DNA of 64,000 nucleotides, taken from positions 3,772 through 67,771 of the forward strand of contig JBDRFX010000021.1 of assembly GCA_043818355.1 (NCBI GenBank), given 5' to 3'. Every line of letters begins with the position of its first letter. Position 1 is the stretch's first letter. Origin of the DNA: JAHJCL01 sp043818355 (GTDB taxonomy: Bacteria; Patescibacteriota; Minisyncoccia; Minisyncoccales; DG-74-3). The notes beneath the pieces are model-generated. The model saw only the letters and a program-made list of their open reading frames with translations, had not been told where the DNA came from and searched no databases. The translations under genes were made by a program, and so were the position numbers. Positions 16,283 to 23,341 of the stretch are shown here, piece by piece.

Positions 16283-17068
16283 TTATTGATTTAGCCATTT
16301 TTGTTCTAACTCTTTTAGGTCTCCATCTTGCTTGAGACGCCTTATGGTTTTATTAATTTGAGAAAGCAATTCTTTTTGATCTTTCTGAACGACTATTCCG
16401 TAGAACTCTTGAGTAAATGGATCGCCCACTATTTTAATGTCCGTTTCTCCTTTAACTAACCCAAAAGCTCCGGGATAATCTGCTATAATAATATCTATCT
16501 CTCCTTCCATCAGATCGTCTTTGGCTAAATAATAATCAACATAATTTTTTATCAAAGACGCATCTTCAACATATTTAATAGCTTCTTGCTCGCTCGTAGT
16601 ACCCTCTTGAATTCCTACTTTATGTTCAGCAATATCATTAATATCTTGAATTTTTCCGCTATCTCTAGATCTAATAATCAAAACTTGACCAGCATTAAAA
16701 TAGGGGTCAGAGAAACTCATTGTTTGAGCTCTTTCTTGTGTAATAGTCACAGAAGATATCATAACATCAACATCTCCGTTCCTAACAACATCAAAAATTA
16801 TTTCCCATGGAACGTTTTGAAATATTGGCTCTACTCCAAGATCTTTGGCAACTTCCTTCATAATATCTATATCTAAACCATAAAAACTACCATCTTCATC
16901 TATGGCTTCCATGGGCGGATAAGTTGCATCCGTTCCTATAATAAGCTCTCCCTCCTGTTTAATTTTTTTTAACAAAGGATCTTCTACTTTATTGGGGGGT
17001 AAATTTAAAAAAAACAAAATTATTGTGCAAATGATTATAAAAATTATGAAAATATTTTTTTTCGTCAT
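16283..17068 (-). CDS. Membrane-anchored amino-acid-type solute-binding protein (family 3)
   Basis: The 261-aa protein has an N-terminal uncleaved-looking hydrophobic anchor (IFIIFIIICTIILFFL) without a clear lipobox, then a family 3 periplasmic binding domain: ELIIGTDATYPPMEAID, ITQERAQTMSFSDPYF with the ligand-carboxylate arginine, and DIIIADYPGAF. No ABC permease or ATPase gene is near. The neighbours are a histidine kinase and a sensor-like membrane protein, so it probably serves as a receptor for an amino-acid-like ligand and not for import. That role is inference. Confidence 0.88.
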   Translation of the reverse strand: MTKKNIFIIFIIICTIILFFLNLPPNKVEDPLLKKIKQEGELIIGTDATYPPMEAIDEDGSFYGLDIDIMKEVAKDLGVEPIFQNVPWEIIFDVVRNGDVDVMISSVTITQERAQTMSFSDPYFNAGQVLIIRSRDSGKIQDINDIAEHKVGIQEGTTSEQEAIKYVEDASLIKNYVDYYLAKDDLMEGEIDIIIADYPGAFGLVKGETDIKIVGDPFTQEFYGIVVQKDQKELLSQINKTIRRLKQDGDLKELEQKWLNQ

Positions 17069-17119
17069 ATTCTATTTTATTTTATCTATTGTCATATTAA
17101 CATAATCTTAAATTTTTTT

Positions 17120-17971
17120 TCATTTTGCTTTCTTCAACTGATTATTTAACTTTTTAATTTCTTCTTTTAGTTCTATCATCTTAAGCTCTCTGCCGACAGT
17201 TAACTCGTGAAACCTTTCTAATTCATTTATTCTTTCTTGAAGCTCATTTGTTCTTTGTACAACTTTTTGGTCTAAGCTCTGAGTCAACTCTTCTAGTTCT
17301 TTGGTTCTTGCCTTAATTCTAATTTCTAAAGCAGATTGCAATTCTTCTAATTCTAATTTTGTTTTTTCTAGGGCCAATGTTCTTTTTCTTAGAAAATCAG
17401 TAAGAATATTCACCGCTAATCCTATTGCATAAAAAGTAAAAATCATAAAAGAAACTGTTGTCAAAACATATGCAGAGTCATTATGAAAATTAACTCCTAG
17501 AGTAAAAAACTTTCTAAAAGGTATAATGTTAAAATATTCTAAAAACAATAAAAGAACATAGTTAAGTCCTGTTATGGTGGTAATAAGAAATCCCTTTACT
17601 CTGGAAAAAATAATATTTCCATAAACAACTGGGAATAAGTAAAAAACCGGACCCAACCACTCTACTCCTCCAATATTATAAACTAACCAATCTAATAGCA
17701 AAATGTTCTCGACCATAACAATAAAGTACACATTCTCAATACCGGAAATAGTTTTAGCTCTGTCAACATAGAAATTCAAAAGAACTATAGTAATTAGCCA
17801 AATAATAAGAGCTGCAATCATTTCTGTTAGATATTGAGTTATGGGCATTAAATTAAAAATCTTGACGATTAAAAGAATCGTCAAGCTAATCATTATGCTA
17901 ACTGCTGAAAGCCGAATAGCTGACTTTACTCTTAAAAAAACATCTTCGAATTCTAATTCTCTATCTTCCAT
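17120..17971 (-). CDS. Polytopic membrane protein with C-terminal coiled coil (orphan sensor)
   Basis: The 283-aa protein has about six membrane segments in residues 20-190. A long heptad coiled coil follows (LEKTKLELEELQSALE... to the end) with GRELKMIELKEEIKKLN as its tail. This resembles the membrane input module plus signalling helix of multi-TM histidine kinases, but the kinase domain is absent. It is the first gene of the signalling operon. It may form a coiled-coil complex with the downstream kinase. A near-identical tail fragment occurs at 10141-10191. Confidence 0.7.
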   Translation of the reverse strand: MEDRELEFEDVFLRVKSAIRLSAVSIMISLTILLIVKIFNLMPITQYLTEMIAALIIWLITIVLLNFYVDRAKTISGIENVYFIVMVENILLLDWLVYNIGGVEWLGPVFYLFPVVYGNIIFSRVKGFLITTITGLNYVLLLFLEYFNIIPFRKFFTLGVNFHNDSAYVLTTVSFMIFTFYAIGLAVNILTDFLRKRTLALEKTKLELEELQSALEIRIKARTKELEELTQSLDQKVVQRTNELQERINELERFHELTVGRELKMIELKEEIKKLNNQLKKAK

Positions 17972-17988
17972 TTTTTTTAATTTTTATA

Positions 17989-18957
17989 TTAAAACATTTT
18001 TAAATTCTTCCGAACTGGTTGATTTTTTTTATTTTCTTCTGAACAAAGTTCTTTTACTTTTAATCTTAACAATCTTTTTATCAAACCATGGAAGCCAAGC
18101 TCTGATAAAAAGCTTATCACTTCTGATTCTTTGTAGTTCCCCCACTGACTTTTCTTTAACTGAAAATCGATGGGAACATCTTTATTAATAGTAGCTAAAT
18201 ATTTACTTAAAAAAGCCTGCTCTTTATATTGAATCAGGAGATTTCTAAGTCCTGGTTTTAATTCTTTAGACTTTGCAGAATTTTCTTCAATTTCTTTATA
18301 GATTTTTTCTAAAGTAAAAAACTTATTTAAAAGCATAGTGGCTGTTTTCTCTCCTATGCCAGTCACTCCTGGAATATTGTCTGAAGGATCTCCCCTCAAT
18401 GCCTTATAGTCAAGAATTTGCTCAGGAGTAATACCGTGTTTTTTAATTACTTCTTCCTCGTCATATAAAATAGCATTTTTAATTCCTCGAGCTAAAAGAA
18501 ATACTTTTGTTTTTTTATCAACAAGTTGTAGAGCGTCTTTATCTCCAGTCATAATAATGCTTTCTAGGGCTGGGACAACCTGTTTTCTTGGGGCTATTTT
18601 TGCAATTGTGCCAATTATGTCATCTGCCTCAAATCCCTGTTTTCCGAAAATTGGAACATTTAAAGATTCTAAAATATCTTTGATAATTGGAATCTGATCA
18701 TAGAGTGACTGAGGGGCTTTGGGTCTTTTGGCTTTATACTGTTTAAACTTTTTATGACGAAATGTCGGTCCTGGCAAATCAAAACAAGTTACCACAAAAT
18801 CTGGCTGGAAATCTTTTATTGCCCTAAAAAAGGCCAAGAAAAAACCATAAACTGCTCCTATTGGCTGTCCCTTTTTATTGGTTAATGGAGGTAAAGCATG
18901 AAAAGCTCTATGCACGATTGAATTACTGTCTATAATAATTAATTTTTTATTATCCAT
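17989..18957 (-). CDS. Stand-alone 5'-3' exonuclease (PolA N-domain-like flap nuclease)
   Basis: The 322-aa protein matches the 5' nuclease domain of DNA polymerase I: IIIDSNSIVHRAFHALPP, VTCFDLPGPTFRH, GFEADDIIGTIA with the metal-binding acidic cluster, IMTGDKDALQLV, and the helix-hairpin-helix ALRGDPSDNIPGVTGIGEKTA. No polymerase domain follows; the frame ends at 17989. It would remove RNA primers and flaps. Start is immediately at the tsaE stop (1-bp overlap), so they are cotranscribed. Confidence 0.92.
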   Translation of the reverse strand: MDNKKLIIIDSNSIVHRAFHALPPLTNKKGQPIGAVYGFFLAFFRAIKDFQPDFVVTCFDLPGPTFRHKKFKQYKAKRPKAPQSLYDQIPIIKDILESLNVPIFGKQGFEADDIIGTIAKIAPRKQVVPALESIIMTGDKDALQLVDKKTKVFLLARGIKNAILYDEEEVIKKHGITPEQILDYKALRGDPSDNIPGVTGIGEKTATMLLNKFFTLEKIYKEIEENSAKSKELKPGLRNLLIQYKEQAFLSKYLATINKDVPIDFQLKKSQWGNYKESEVISFLSELGFHGLIKRLLRLKVKELCSEENKKNQPVRKNLKMF

Positions 18958-19403
18958 TATTCTAAAATAATTTTTCTTTTCGATTCATTGATAAATTTAA
19001 AATTAATCCAAACTGTCGTTTTGGGTAAAATTTTTCTTATTTTGTCTGCCCATTCTATAATAACAATATTCCTTGGATTGTTTATTATATTTTTAAAATC
19101 AAGATCTAGCAATTCTTTAGAAGATCTTAGTCTATAAGCATCAATATGATAAAAATTAAAAAAATTACTATTTTTTAACTTAAAATTCCTTATAATAATG
19201 AATGTTGGGCTCAAAATTTTCTCTTTGATTCCTAGTCCGCTAGCAAATCCCTGAACAAATGTTGTCTTACCTCCTCCAAGCTCTCCCCTTAAGCCAAAAA
19301 CAATAGCTCCCTCTTTCGGAGTACTTTGGGATATCTCTAACCCCAAGCCTTTACCAATCATTTTTGTTTGACTAGATGTCTGTGTTTCTTCGTTAAGCCT
19401 CAT
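18957..19403 (-). CDS. tsaE: tRNA t6A biosynthesis ATPase TsaE
   Basis: The 148-aa P-loop protein has the TsaE Walker A (GELGGGKTTFVQGFASGLG), the SPTF switch (ILSPTFIIIRNF), YHIDAYRL, and IIEWADKI. TsaE energises the TsaB/TsaD complex that makes threonylcarbamoyl-adenosine at tRNA position 37. Full family length. Divergent from the pilB-like gene, with 66 bp between them for promoters. Confidence 0.93.
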   Translation of the reverse strand: MRLNEETQTSSQTKMIGKGLGLEISQSTPKEGAIVFGLRGELGGGKTTFVQGFASGLGIKEKILSPTFIIIRNFKLKNSNFFNFYHIDAYRLRSSKELLDLDFKNIINNPRNIVIIEWADKIRKILPKTTVWINFKFINESKRKIILE

Positions 19404-19469
19404 TTGACTTAGAATAAAATTTGAGATAAACTTTTCAAAAGCTAACTCTTAATTCAATTTTAAACCTTA

Positions 19470-20774
19470 ATGAGAGAAGTTTCAAAAAAAATTATAGAAA
19501 GCATTGAAGTTTCTCCACAAATTGCAGAGGAAAGTTCTGAAATTAAAGATGTTTTTACCTTCAAAGAAAAAATTGAAAACTATTCTGAAAAAAATATTAG
19601 TGAAATTTTAGAAATTATTTTAACTGGATGCATTGCTCTAAATTCTTCAGATCTCCATCTGGAACCAGAGCAAGACGAAATAAAACTAAGAGCGAGAATT
19701 GATGGAATGTTGCAAGACATAACATCTATTAGTCCACAAATTTTTGAAAAAGTCCTAAGCAGAATTAAGCTTTTGGCAGGACTAAAATTAAATGTTGAAG
19801 ATCGACCTCAGGATGGTCGCTTTTCTGTTTTTTTAAACGATAATTTAATTGAAATTAGAGCATCCAGTCTTCCGTCTCAACACGGAGAGGCTATTGTTTT
19901 GAGAATTTTAAATCCTCAAAACCTCATTAACATAGAAGCTCTGGAATTAAGAAAAGATCTTCTAAGTCTTTTTAAAAAAGAAATAAAAAGACCTCACGGG
20001 ATGATTATTGTTACTGGTCCAACGGGTTCTGGTAAAACAACTACCCTCTACGCTTTCTTAAAAGAACTACGAAATCCTGAAGTTAAAATTGTCACCATTG
20101 AAGATCCAATTGAATATAGACTAGAAGGAATCTCTCAAACTCAAGTTAATCCAAGCAAGGGATATGATTTTGCTAATGGGCTCAAGGCCATTGTGCGTCA
20201 AGATCCAGACATAATATTGGTTGGAGAGATAAGGGATGAAAAAACAACAGACATAGGGCTACAAGCTGCTTTAACTGGTCACCTAGTCCTTACGACATTA
20301 CATACGAATGACGCTGCTGGGGCCATTGCTAGACTAATAAGTTTGGGGGCTCAAAAAAACAATATTGCTCCTGCCGTTAACGTGGTGATTGCTCAAAGAT
20401 TAATTAGAAAAGTTTGCAAAGAATGTGCTAAATTAGAAAAACCAACAAACGAAGAATTATTAAAGATTAAAAAATCTGTTAAGGGCTTACCTAAAAACAT
20501 TCAAATCCCAGCTATTAATGGTGAATTAAAGATTTTGAAGAGTGTGGGGTGTAAAGAGTGTAATAATACTGGCTTCTCTGGAAGAGTCGGCATTTTTGAG
20601 GCTTTTATATTAGATCAAGAAATGGAGAAATTTATATTGAAATCTGATTCAATAGCAGATCTAAAGGAAAAAGCCATTGAGAGTGGCATGGTTACTATAG
20701 AACAAAGTGGAATTATTAAAGTGTTGCAACAAATTACAACACTAGAAGAAATAGAGAGAATTACGGATTTATAA
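19470..20774 (+). CDS. GspE/PilB-type secretion ATPase
   Basis: The 434-aa protein has the core of type IV pilus/type II secretion assembly ATPases: the N2 domain with SSDLHLEPEQDEIKLRARIDG, Walker A GPTGSGKTTTLY, Asp box TIEDPIEY, Walker B PDIILVGEIRD, His box TTLHTND, and a tetracysteine zinc site (CKECAKL... CKECNNTGF). It lacks the extra N-terminal domain of longer PilB proteins (~560 aa). Type IV pili are common in CPR bacteria; no other pilus gene is adjacent, so PilB rather than PilT is judged from the zinc site. Confidence 0.93.
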   Translation: MREVSKKIIESIEVSPQIAEESSEIKDVFTFKEKIENYSEKNISEILEIILTGCIALNSSDLHLEPEQDEIKLRARIDGMLQDITSISPQIFEKVLSRIKLLAGLKLNVEDRPQDGRFSVFLNDNLIEIRASSLPSQHGEAIVLRILNPQNLINIEALELRKDLLSLFKKEIKRPHGMIIVTGPTGSGKTTTLYAFLKELRNPEVKIVTIEDPIEYRLEGISQTQVNPSKGYDFANGLKAIVRQDPDIILVGEIRDEKTTDIGLQAALTGHLVLTTLHTNDAAGAIARLISLGAQKNNIAPAVNVVIAQRLIRKVCKECAKLEKPTNEELLKIKKSVKGLPKNIQIPAINGELKILKSVGCKECNNTGFSGRVGIFEAFILDQEMEKFILKSDSIADLKEKAIESGMVTIEQSGIIKVLQQITTLEEIERITDL

Positions 20775-20794
20775 TTTTTTTAAAATCAATTTCG

Positions 20795-20800
20795 TATAAT
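20795..20800 (+). promoter_or_regulatory. -10 element (TATAAT) for the 20807-20945 RNA
   Basis: A perfect TATAAT lies seven bases before the first base-paired nucleotides of the RNA. The -35 region is only T-rich. Confidence 0.5.
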
Positions 20801-20806
20801 TAAACA

Positions 20807-20945
20807 TAAAAAAGCTCGAAGGTTGGGGGTCAAACTAAGGTATTTGGAACTCAAAGTGCGGAATGTTTCTGAGGAGTAGTTTCGCTAAAAGCCAAACTAT
20901 CCAGCTAAGAAAAACTCCTAAACCCCCAACCTTAAAGCTTTTTCA
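20807..20945 (+). ncRNA. Unidentified structured RNA with a 20-bp closing helix
   Basis: The ends pair over two stacked helices: 20809-20816 with 20936-20943 (8 bp) and 20819-20830 with 20922-20933 (12 bp, AAGGTTGGGGGT/ACCCCCAACCTT), separated by a 2x2 internal loop. Inside, AGTAGTTT can pair with AAACTAT, and CTCA with TGAG. The 3' side ends in CUUUUUC, terminator-like. Only noise-level ORFs are present. The ~140-nt closed rod recalls 6S or SRP RNA, but the SRP GGAA/AGCAG helix-8 motif and 5S motifs are missing. Family unassigned. Confidence 0.55.
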
Positions 20946-20960
20946 CTTTTAATGCAGATA

Positions 20961-20966
20961 TATAAT
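20961..20966 (+). promoter_or_regulatory. -10 element (TATAAT) of the lamin-tail gene
   Basis: TATAAT ends eight bases before the ATG at 20975, which places transcription start at or next to the start codon. The mRNA may therefore be leaderless. The -35 region falls in the U-run of the preceding RNA and is weak. Confidence 0.45.
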
Positions 20967-20974
20967 AGCAAATT

Positions 20975-21697
20975 ATGATAAATTTGTCAAGAGTTTTTGT
21001 TATTACAAGCGTTTTATTACTGTCCTACCCTGTCCTATCTCTTGCCATTGAACCGAATATTTTGATTAATGAAATAGCCTGGATGGGAAATAAAAACTCT
21101 TTTAATGATGAGTGGATAGAGCTTTACAACCCAAATGACATTGCTGTTGATTTAAGCAAATGGACTCTTAAGAGTGCTAACGAAAAAATACGAATAAAAC
21201 TGATAGGACAAATTAAACCTAAATCTTATTTTTTATTAGAAAGAACGAACGATGACAGCGTTCTTGGCATAAAGGCTGATCAAATTTATACTGGATCTCT
21301 CAATAATAACGGAGAACATCTGATTTTGCTTTCTAATGATACCATAATAGACGAAATAAATCATTCTAATGGTTGGCTCTTTGGCGACAATAAAACAAAA
21401 CAAACCATGGAAAAAAATGCTGATATTTGGCAAACTTCTAAAAATCCAGAAGGAACTCCAAAAGAAAAGAATAGTGACGGATTACCAAAGGTCAAACAGG
21501 AAAAAATTGTATCTTCAAAAACATTTTCTGAAAAGATTGATGAAGAAAAAAACATAGACGCTTCTCTTTTTAAAAAACAACTGTCCTCTTTCACAGAAAA
21601 CACTGATTCTGCTAATTATTTCTTTATCAAAGCTCTTTCATTGTCTTTTTTAATAGGAATTGCTATAGTGTTCTTAAAAAGAAGACTTAAAAATTAA
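20975..21697 (+). CDS. Secreted lamin-tail-domain surface protein
   Basis: The 240-aa protein has a signal peptide (residues 1-25, LSRVFVITSVLLLSYPVLSLA), a lamin-tail domain (about 28-130: ILINEIAWMGNKNSFNDEW, IELYNPNDIAVDLSKWTL), a Lys/Glu-rich linker, and a C-terminal membrane segment (ALSLSFLIGIAIVFL) followed by KRRLKN, i.e. a sortase-less tail anchor. Lamin-tail domains occur in bacterial surface proteins and extracellular nucleases. Here the domain is alone, so adhesion or envelope binding is more likely than catalysis. Confidence 0.8.
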   Translation: MINLSRVFVITSVLLLSYPVLSLAIEPNILINEIAWMGNKNSFNDEWIELYNPNDIAVDLSKWTLKSANEKIRIKLIGQIKPKSYFLLERTNDDSVLGIKADQIYTGSLNNNGEHLILLSNDTIIDEINHSNGWLFGDNKTKQTMEKNADIWQTSKNPEGTPKEKNSDGLPKVKQEKIVSSKTFSEKIDEEKNIDASLFKKQLSSFTENTDSANYFFIKALSLSFLIGIAIVFLKRRLKN

Positions 21698-21698
21698 T

Positions 21699-21727
21699 TT
21701 GTTTTTTAAAGTCTCGTAGGCTACAAT
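21699..21727 (+). promoter_or_regulatory. Promoter of yebC, apparently leaderless
   Basis: TTGTTT (21699-21704) and TACAAT (21722-21727) are 17 bp apart. The ATG at 21734 is seven bases after the -10 element, exactly where transcription should begin. Confidence 0.6.
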
Positions 21728-21733
21728 AAATAT

Positions 21734-22453
21734 ATGTCAGGACACAGTCACTGGTCAAAAATTAAACACAAGAAGGGAGCAAGCGATGTTATAAGAGGCA
21801 ATACATTCTCAAAAATGGCTCAGGCTATTGCCATTGCAGCAAAAGATGGAGGTGATCCAGACATGAATCCAAAATTAAGAATGGCTATTGAAAAAGCCAA
21901 AGAAATCAATCTGCCCAAAGAAAACGTAGAAAGGGCAATTAAAAAGGGATGTGGAGAAATAGAAGGAATTCAACTTCAAGAACTATCTTTCGAAGCATTC
22001 GGGCCAGGAGGAATAGCCATAATGGTAGAAGGAATTTCTGACAATAAAAACCGATCTTTAGGAGAAATCAAGCAGGCGCTTAATAAGCATAATGGAAAAT
22101 TAGCTGGAGAGGGCTCTGTTAAATGGCTATTTGAAAGAAGAGGTATTCTTGCTGTAGATTACCAACCCGAACAAGATAAGGAAGATTTTGAGCTTAAAGC
22201 CATAGAATCTGGAGCTGAAAATTTTAGTTGGTATGAAGATTCTCTAGAAATTCATACTAAAATTGACGATTTAGAAATTGTAAAAAATAATCTAGAAAAA
22301 CAAGAACTTAAAGTTACATCTGCTTCTCTTGGTTGGATAGCTAAAGAAGAAATAGAAATTGGAGAAAAAGACAAAGAAGCTGCCAATAGATTGTTTGAAG
22401 CGTTAGACGATACTGAATTTGCTCAAGAAATATATTCAAATTTAAAAAATTAA
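21734..22453 (+). CDS. yebC: YebC/PmpR family protein
   Basis: The 239-aa protein begins with the signature SGHSHWSKIKHKKGASD and contains MAIEKAKEINLPKENVERAIKKG and FEAFGPGGIAIMVE, all typical of the family. Members have been described as transcription regulators, and some more recently as factors easing ribosome stalling at prolines. It is followed without a gap by ruvC, a common pairing in bacteria. Confidence 0.95.
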   Translation: MSGHSHWSKIKHKKGASDVIRGNTFSKMAQAIAIAAKDGGDPDMNPKLRMAIEKAKEINLPKENVERAIKKGCGEIEGIQLQELSFEAFGPGGIAIMVEGISDNKNRSLGEIKQALNKHNGKLAGEGSVKWLFERRGILAVDYQPEQDKEDFELKAIESGAENFSWYEDSLEIHTKIDDLEIVKNNLEKQELKVTSASLGWIAKEEIEIGEKDKEAANRLFEALDDTEFAQEIYSNLKN

Positions 22454-22936
22454 ATGCTTGTTTTAGGAATTGATCCCGGCACTGCAACGACGGGATTTGC
22501 TCTTGTCAAAAAAAGAGGTAAGTATTTTGAATGCGTTCATTGCGGAACAATAGACACTCTTCCTAGTCAGACTATCTCAAAAAGATTGCAGATAATCAAT
22601 AATGGGTTATCAAAAATAATTAAAGAATATGGACCTTCAATTTTAGCAATGGAAAAGGTTTTCTTTTTTAAAAACCTTAAAACCATTATACCGGTCAGCC
22701 AAGCTCAAGGTGTTATTCTCTTAACCGCTGCTAAGAAAAACTTACCCGTATGGCAACTAACACCAATCCAAGTAAAAATGATTATCACTGGATATGGCAG
22801 ATCAAAGAAAAAACAGGTTGAGGAAGAAATTAAAAAAATTATTAAGATAGCCGAGATGCCAAAATCAGATGACGCTGTGGATGCTATAGCTATTGCAATT
22901 TGCTATTTAATTAAGAAAGATGACCCCTCCACTTGA
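22454..22936 (+). CDS. ruvC: Holliday junction resolvase RuvC
   Basis: The 160-aa protein has the RuvC catalytic acids: LGIDPGTATTGFA (first Asp), AMEKVFFFKN (Glu), and the C-terminal KSDDAVDAIAIAIC (two Asp). It cuts four-way junctions together with RuvAB. It begins immediately after the yebC stop. Its own stop TGA lies inside the -35 element of the next gene's promoter. Confidence 0.95.
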   Translation: MLVLGIDPGTATTGFALVKKRGKYFECVHCGTIDTLPSQTISKRLQIINNGLSKIIKEYGPSILAMEKVFFFKNLKTIIPVSQAQGVILLTAAKKNLPVWQLTPIQVKMIITGYGRSKKKQVEEEIKKIIKIAEMPKSDDAVDAIAIAICYLIKKDDPST

Positions 22937-22960
22937 CAATCTCTAGAAAAAAAATACAAT
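22933..22960 (+). promoter_or_regulatory. Strong promoter for the acidic-protein gene
   Basis: TTGACA (22933-22938) and TACAAT (22955-22960) are separated by 16 bp. Predicted start is near 22967. Confidence 0.7.
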
Positions 22961-22966
22961 GTATCT

Positions 22967-23084
22967 TAGAAACTCAAGCACACTCTTGAGTCTGTCGTTT
23001 TCAAAGTCGAGAGTATCATTATGAGAATATTATTTCTCAATAATCCGTTTTAAAGAACGGTTTCTAAAATTAATCAAAAATAAC
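22967..23084 (+). other. Multibranched 5' leader of the acidic-protein gene
   Basis: The ~118-nt leader can close on itself through TTAGAAAC (near the start) pairing with GTTTCTAA near 23060-23067. Inside are ACTCAAG/CTTGAGT, GAGAA/TTCTC and CCGTT/AACGG hairpins. No ORF or Shine-Dalgarno is seen. Such a compact junction before a small gene suggests cis-regulation or mRNA stabilisation; no known riboswitch is recognised. Confidence 0.45.
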
Positions 23085-23276
23085 ATGATTTACGAAGAAA
23101 TTTTAAATGCAGAAGAGGAAGAAGAATTCACAATGGAAGATGATGAAGAAGCTGAATTCACAATGGAAGATGAAGAAGTAGAAGAGGTAGAAGATGATGA
23201 TGATGACGAAGATGACGACGAAGACAAAGATGACAAAGAAATAGAAGAGGTAGAAGAAGAAGAAGAAACCCTCTAA
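23085..23276 (+). CDS. Very acidic low-complexity small protein, 63 aa
   Basis: Almost every residue after the first eight is Glu or Asp, with two FTMEDDEE/FTMEDEE-type repeats near residues 16 and 28. It has a good promoter, a structured leader and a strong terminator of its own, which argues for a real and possibly abundant product. Acidic tails of this sort occur in RNA polymerase delta subunits, histone-like chaperones and DNA mimics, but no folded domain is present to assign it. It would be intrinsically disordered. Confidence 0.65.
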   Translation: MIYEEILNAEEEEEFTMEDDEEAEFTMEDEEVEEVEDDDDDEDDDEDKDDKEIEEVEEEEETL

Positions 23277-23296
23277 AGAAAAACTCATCGATATTT

Positions 23297-23327
23297 AAAA
23301 CCCCGCCTATTGCGGGGTTTTTGTTTT
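23297..23327. terminator. Bidirectional terminator between acidic gene and tyrS
   Basis: AAAACCCCGC (23297-23306) pairs with GCGGGGTTTT (23312-23321) around a 5-nt loop. T runs lie on the forward side and A runs mirror them, so it can end both converging transcripts. Confidence 0.9.
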
Positions 23328-23341
23328 GTTTAATAAGAGCA

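Noticed and set aside
16283..17068. Lipoprotein component of an ABC amino acid importer
   Set aside because: No lipobox cysteine and no permease or ATPase genes nearby.
20807..20945. Signal recognition particle RNA or 5S rRNA
   Set aside because: The closing helix is suggestive, but the SRP GGAA-AGCAG apical motif and 5S conserved loops are missing.
23103..23288. Reverse-strand ORF opposite the acidic protein
   Set aside because: A Phe/Ile-rich complement of GAA/GAT codons with no promoter; an antisense artefact.
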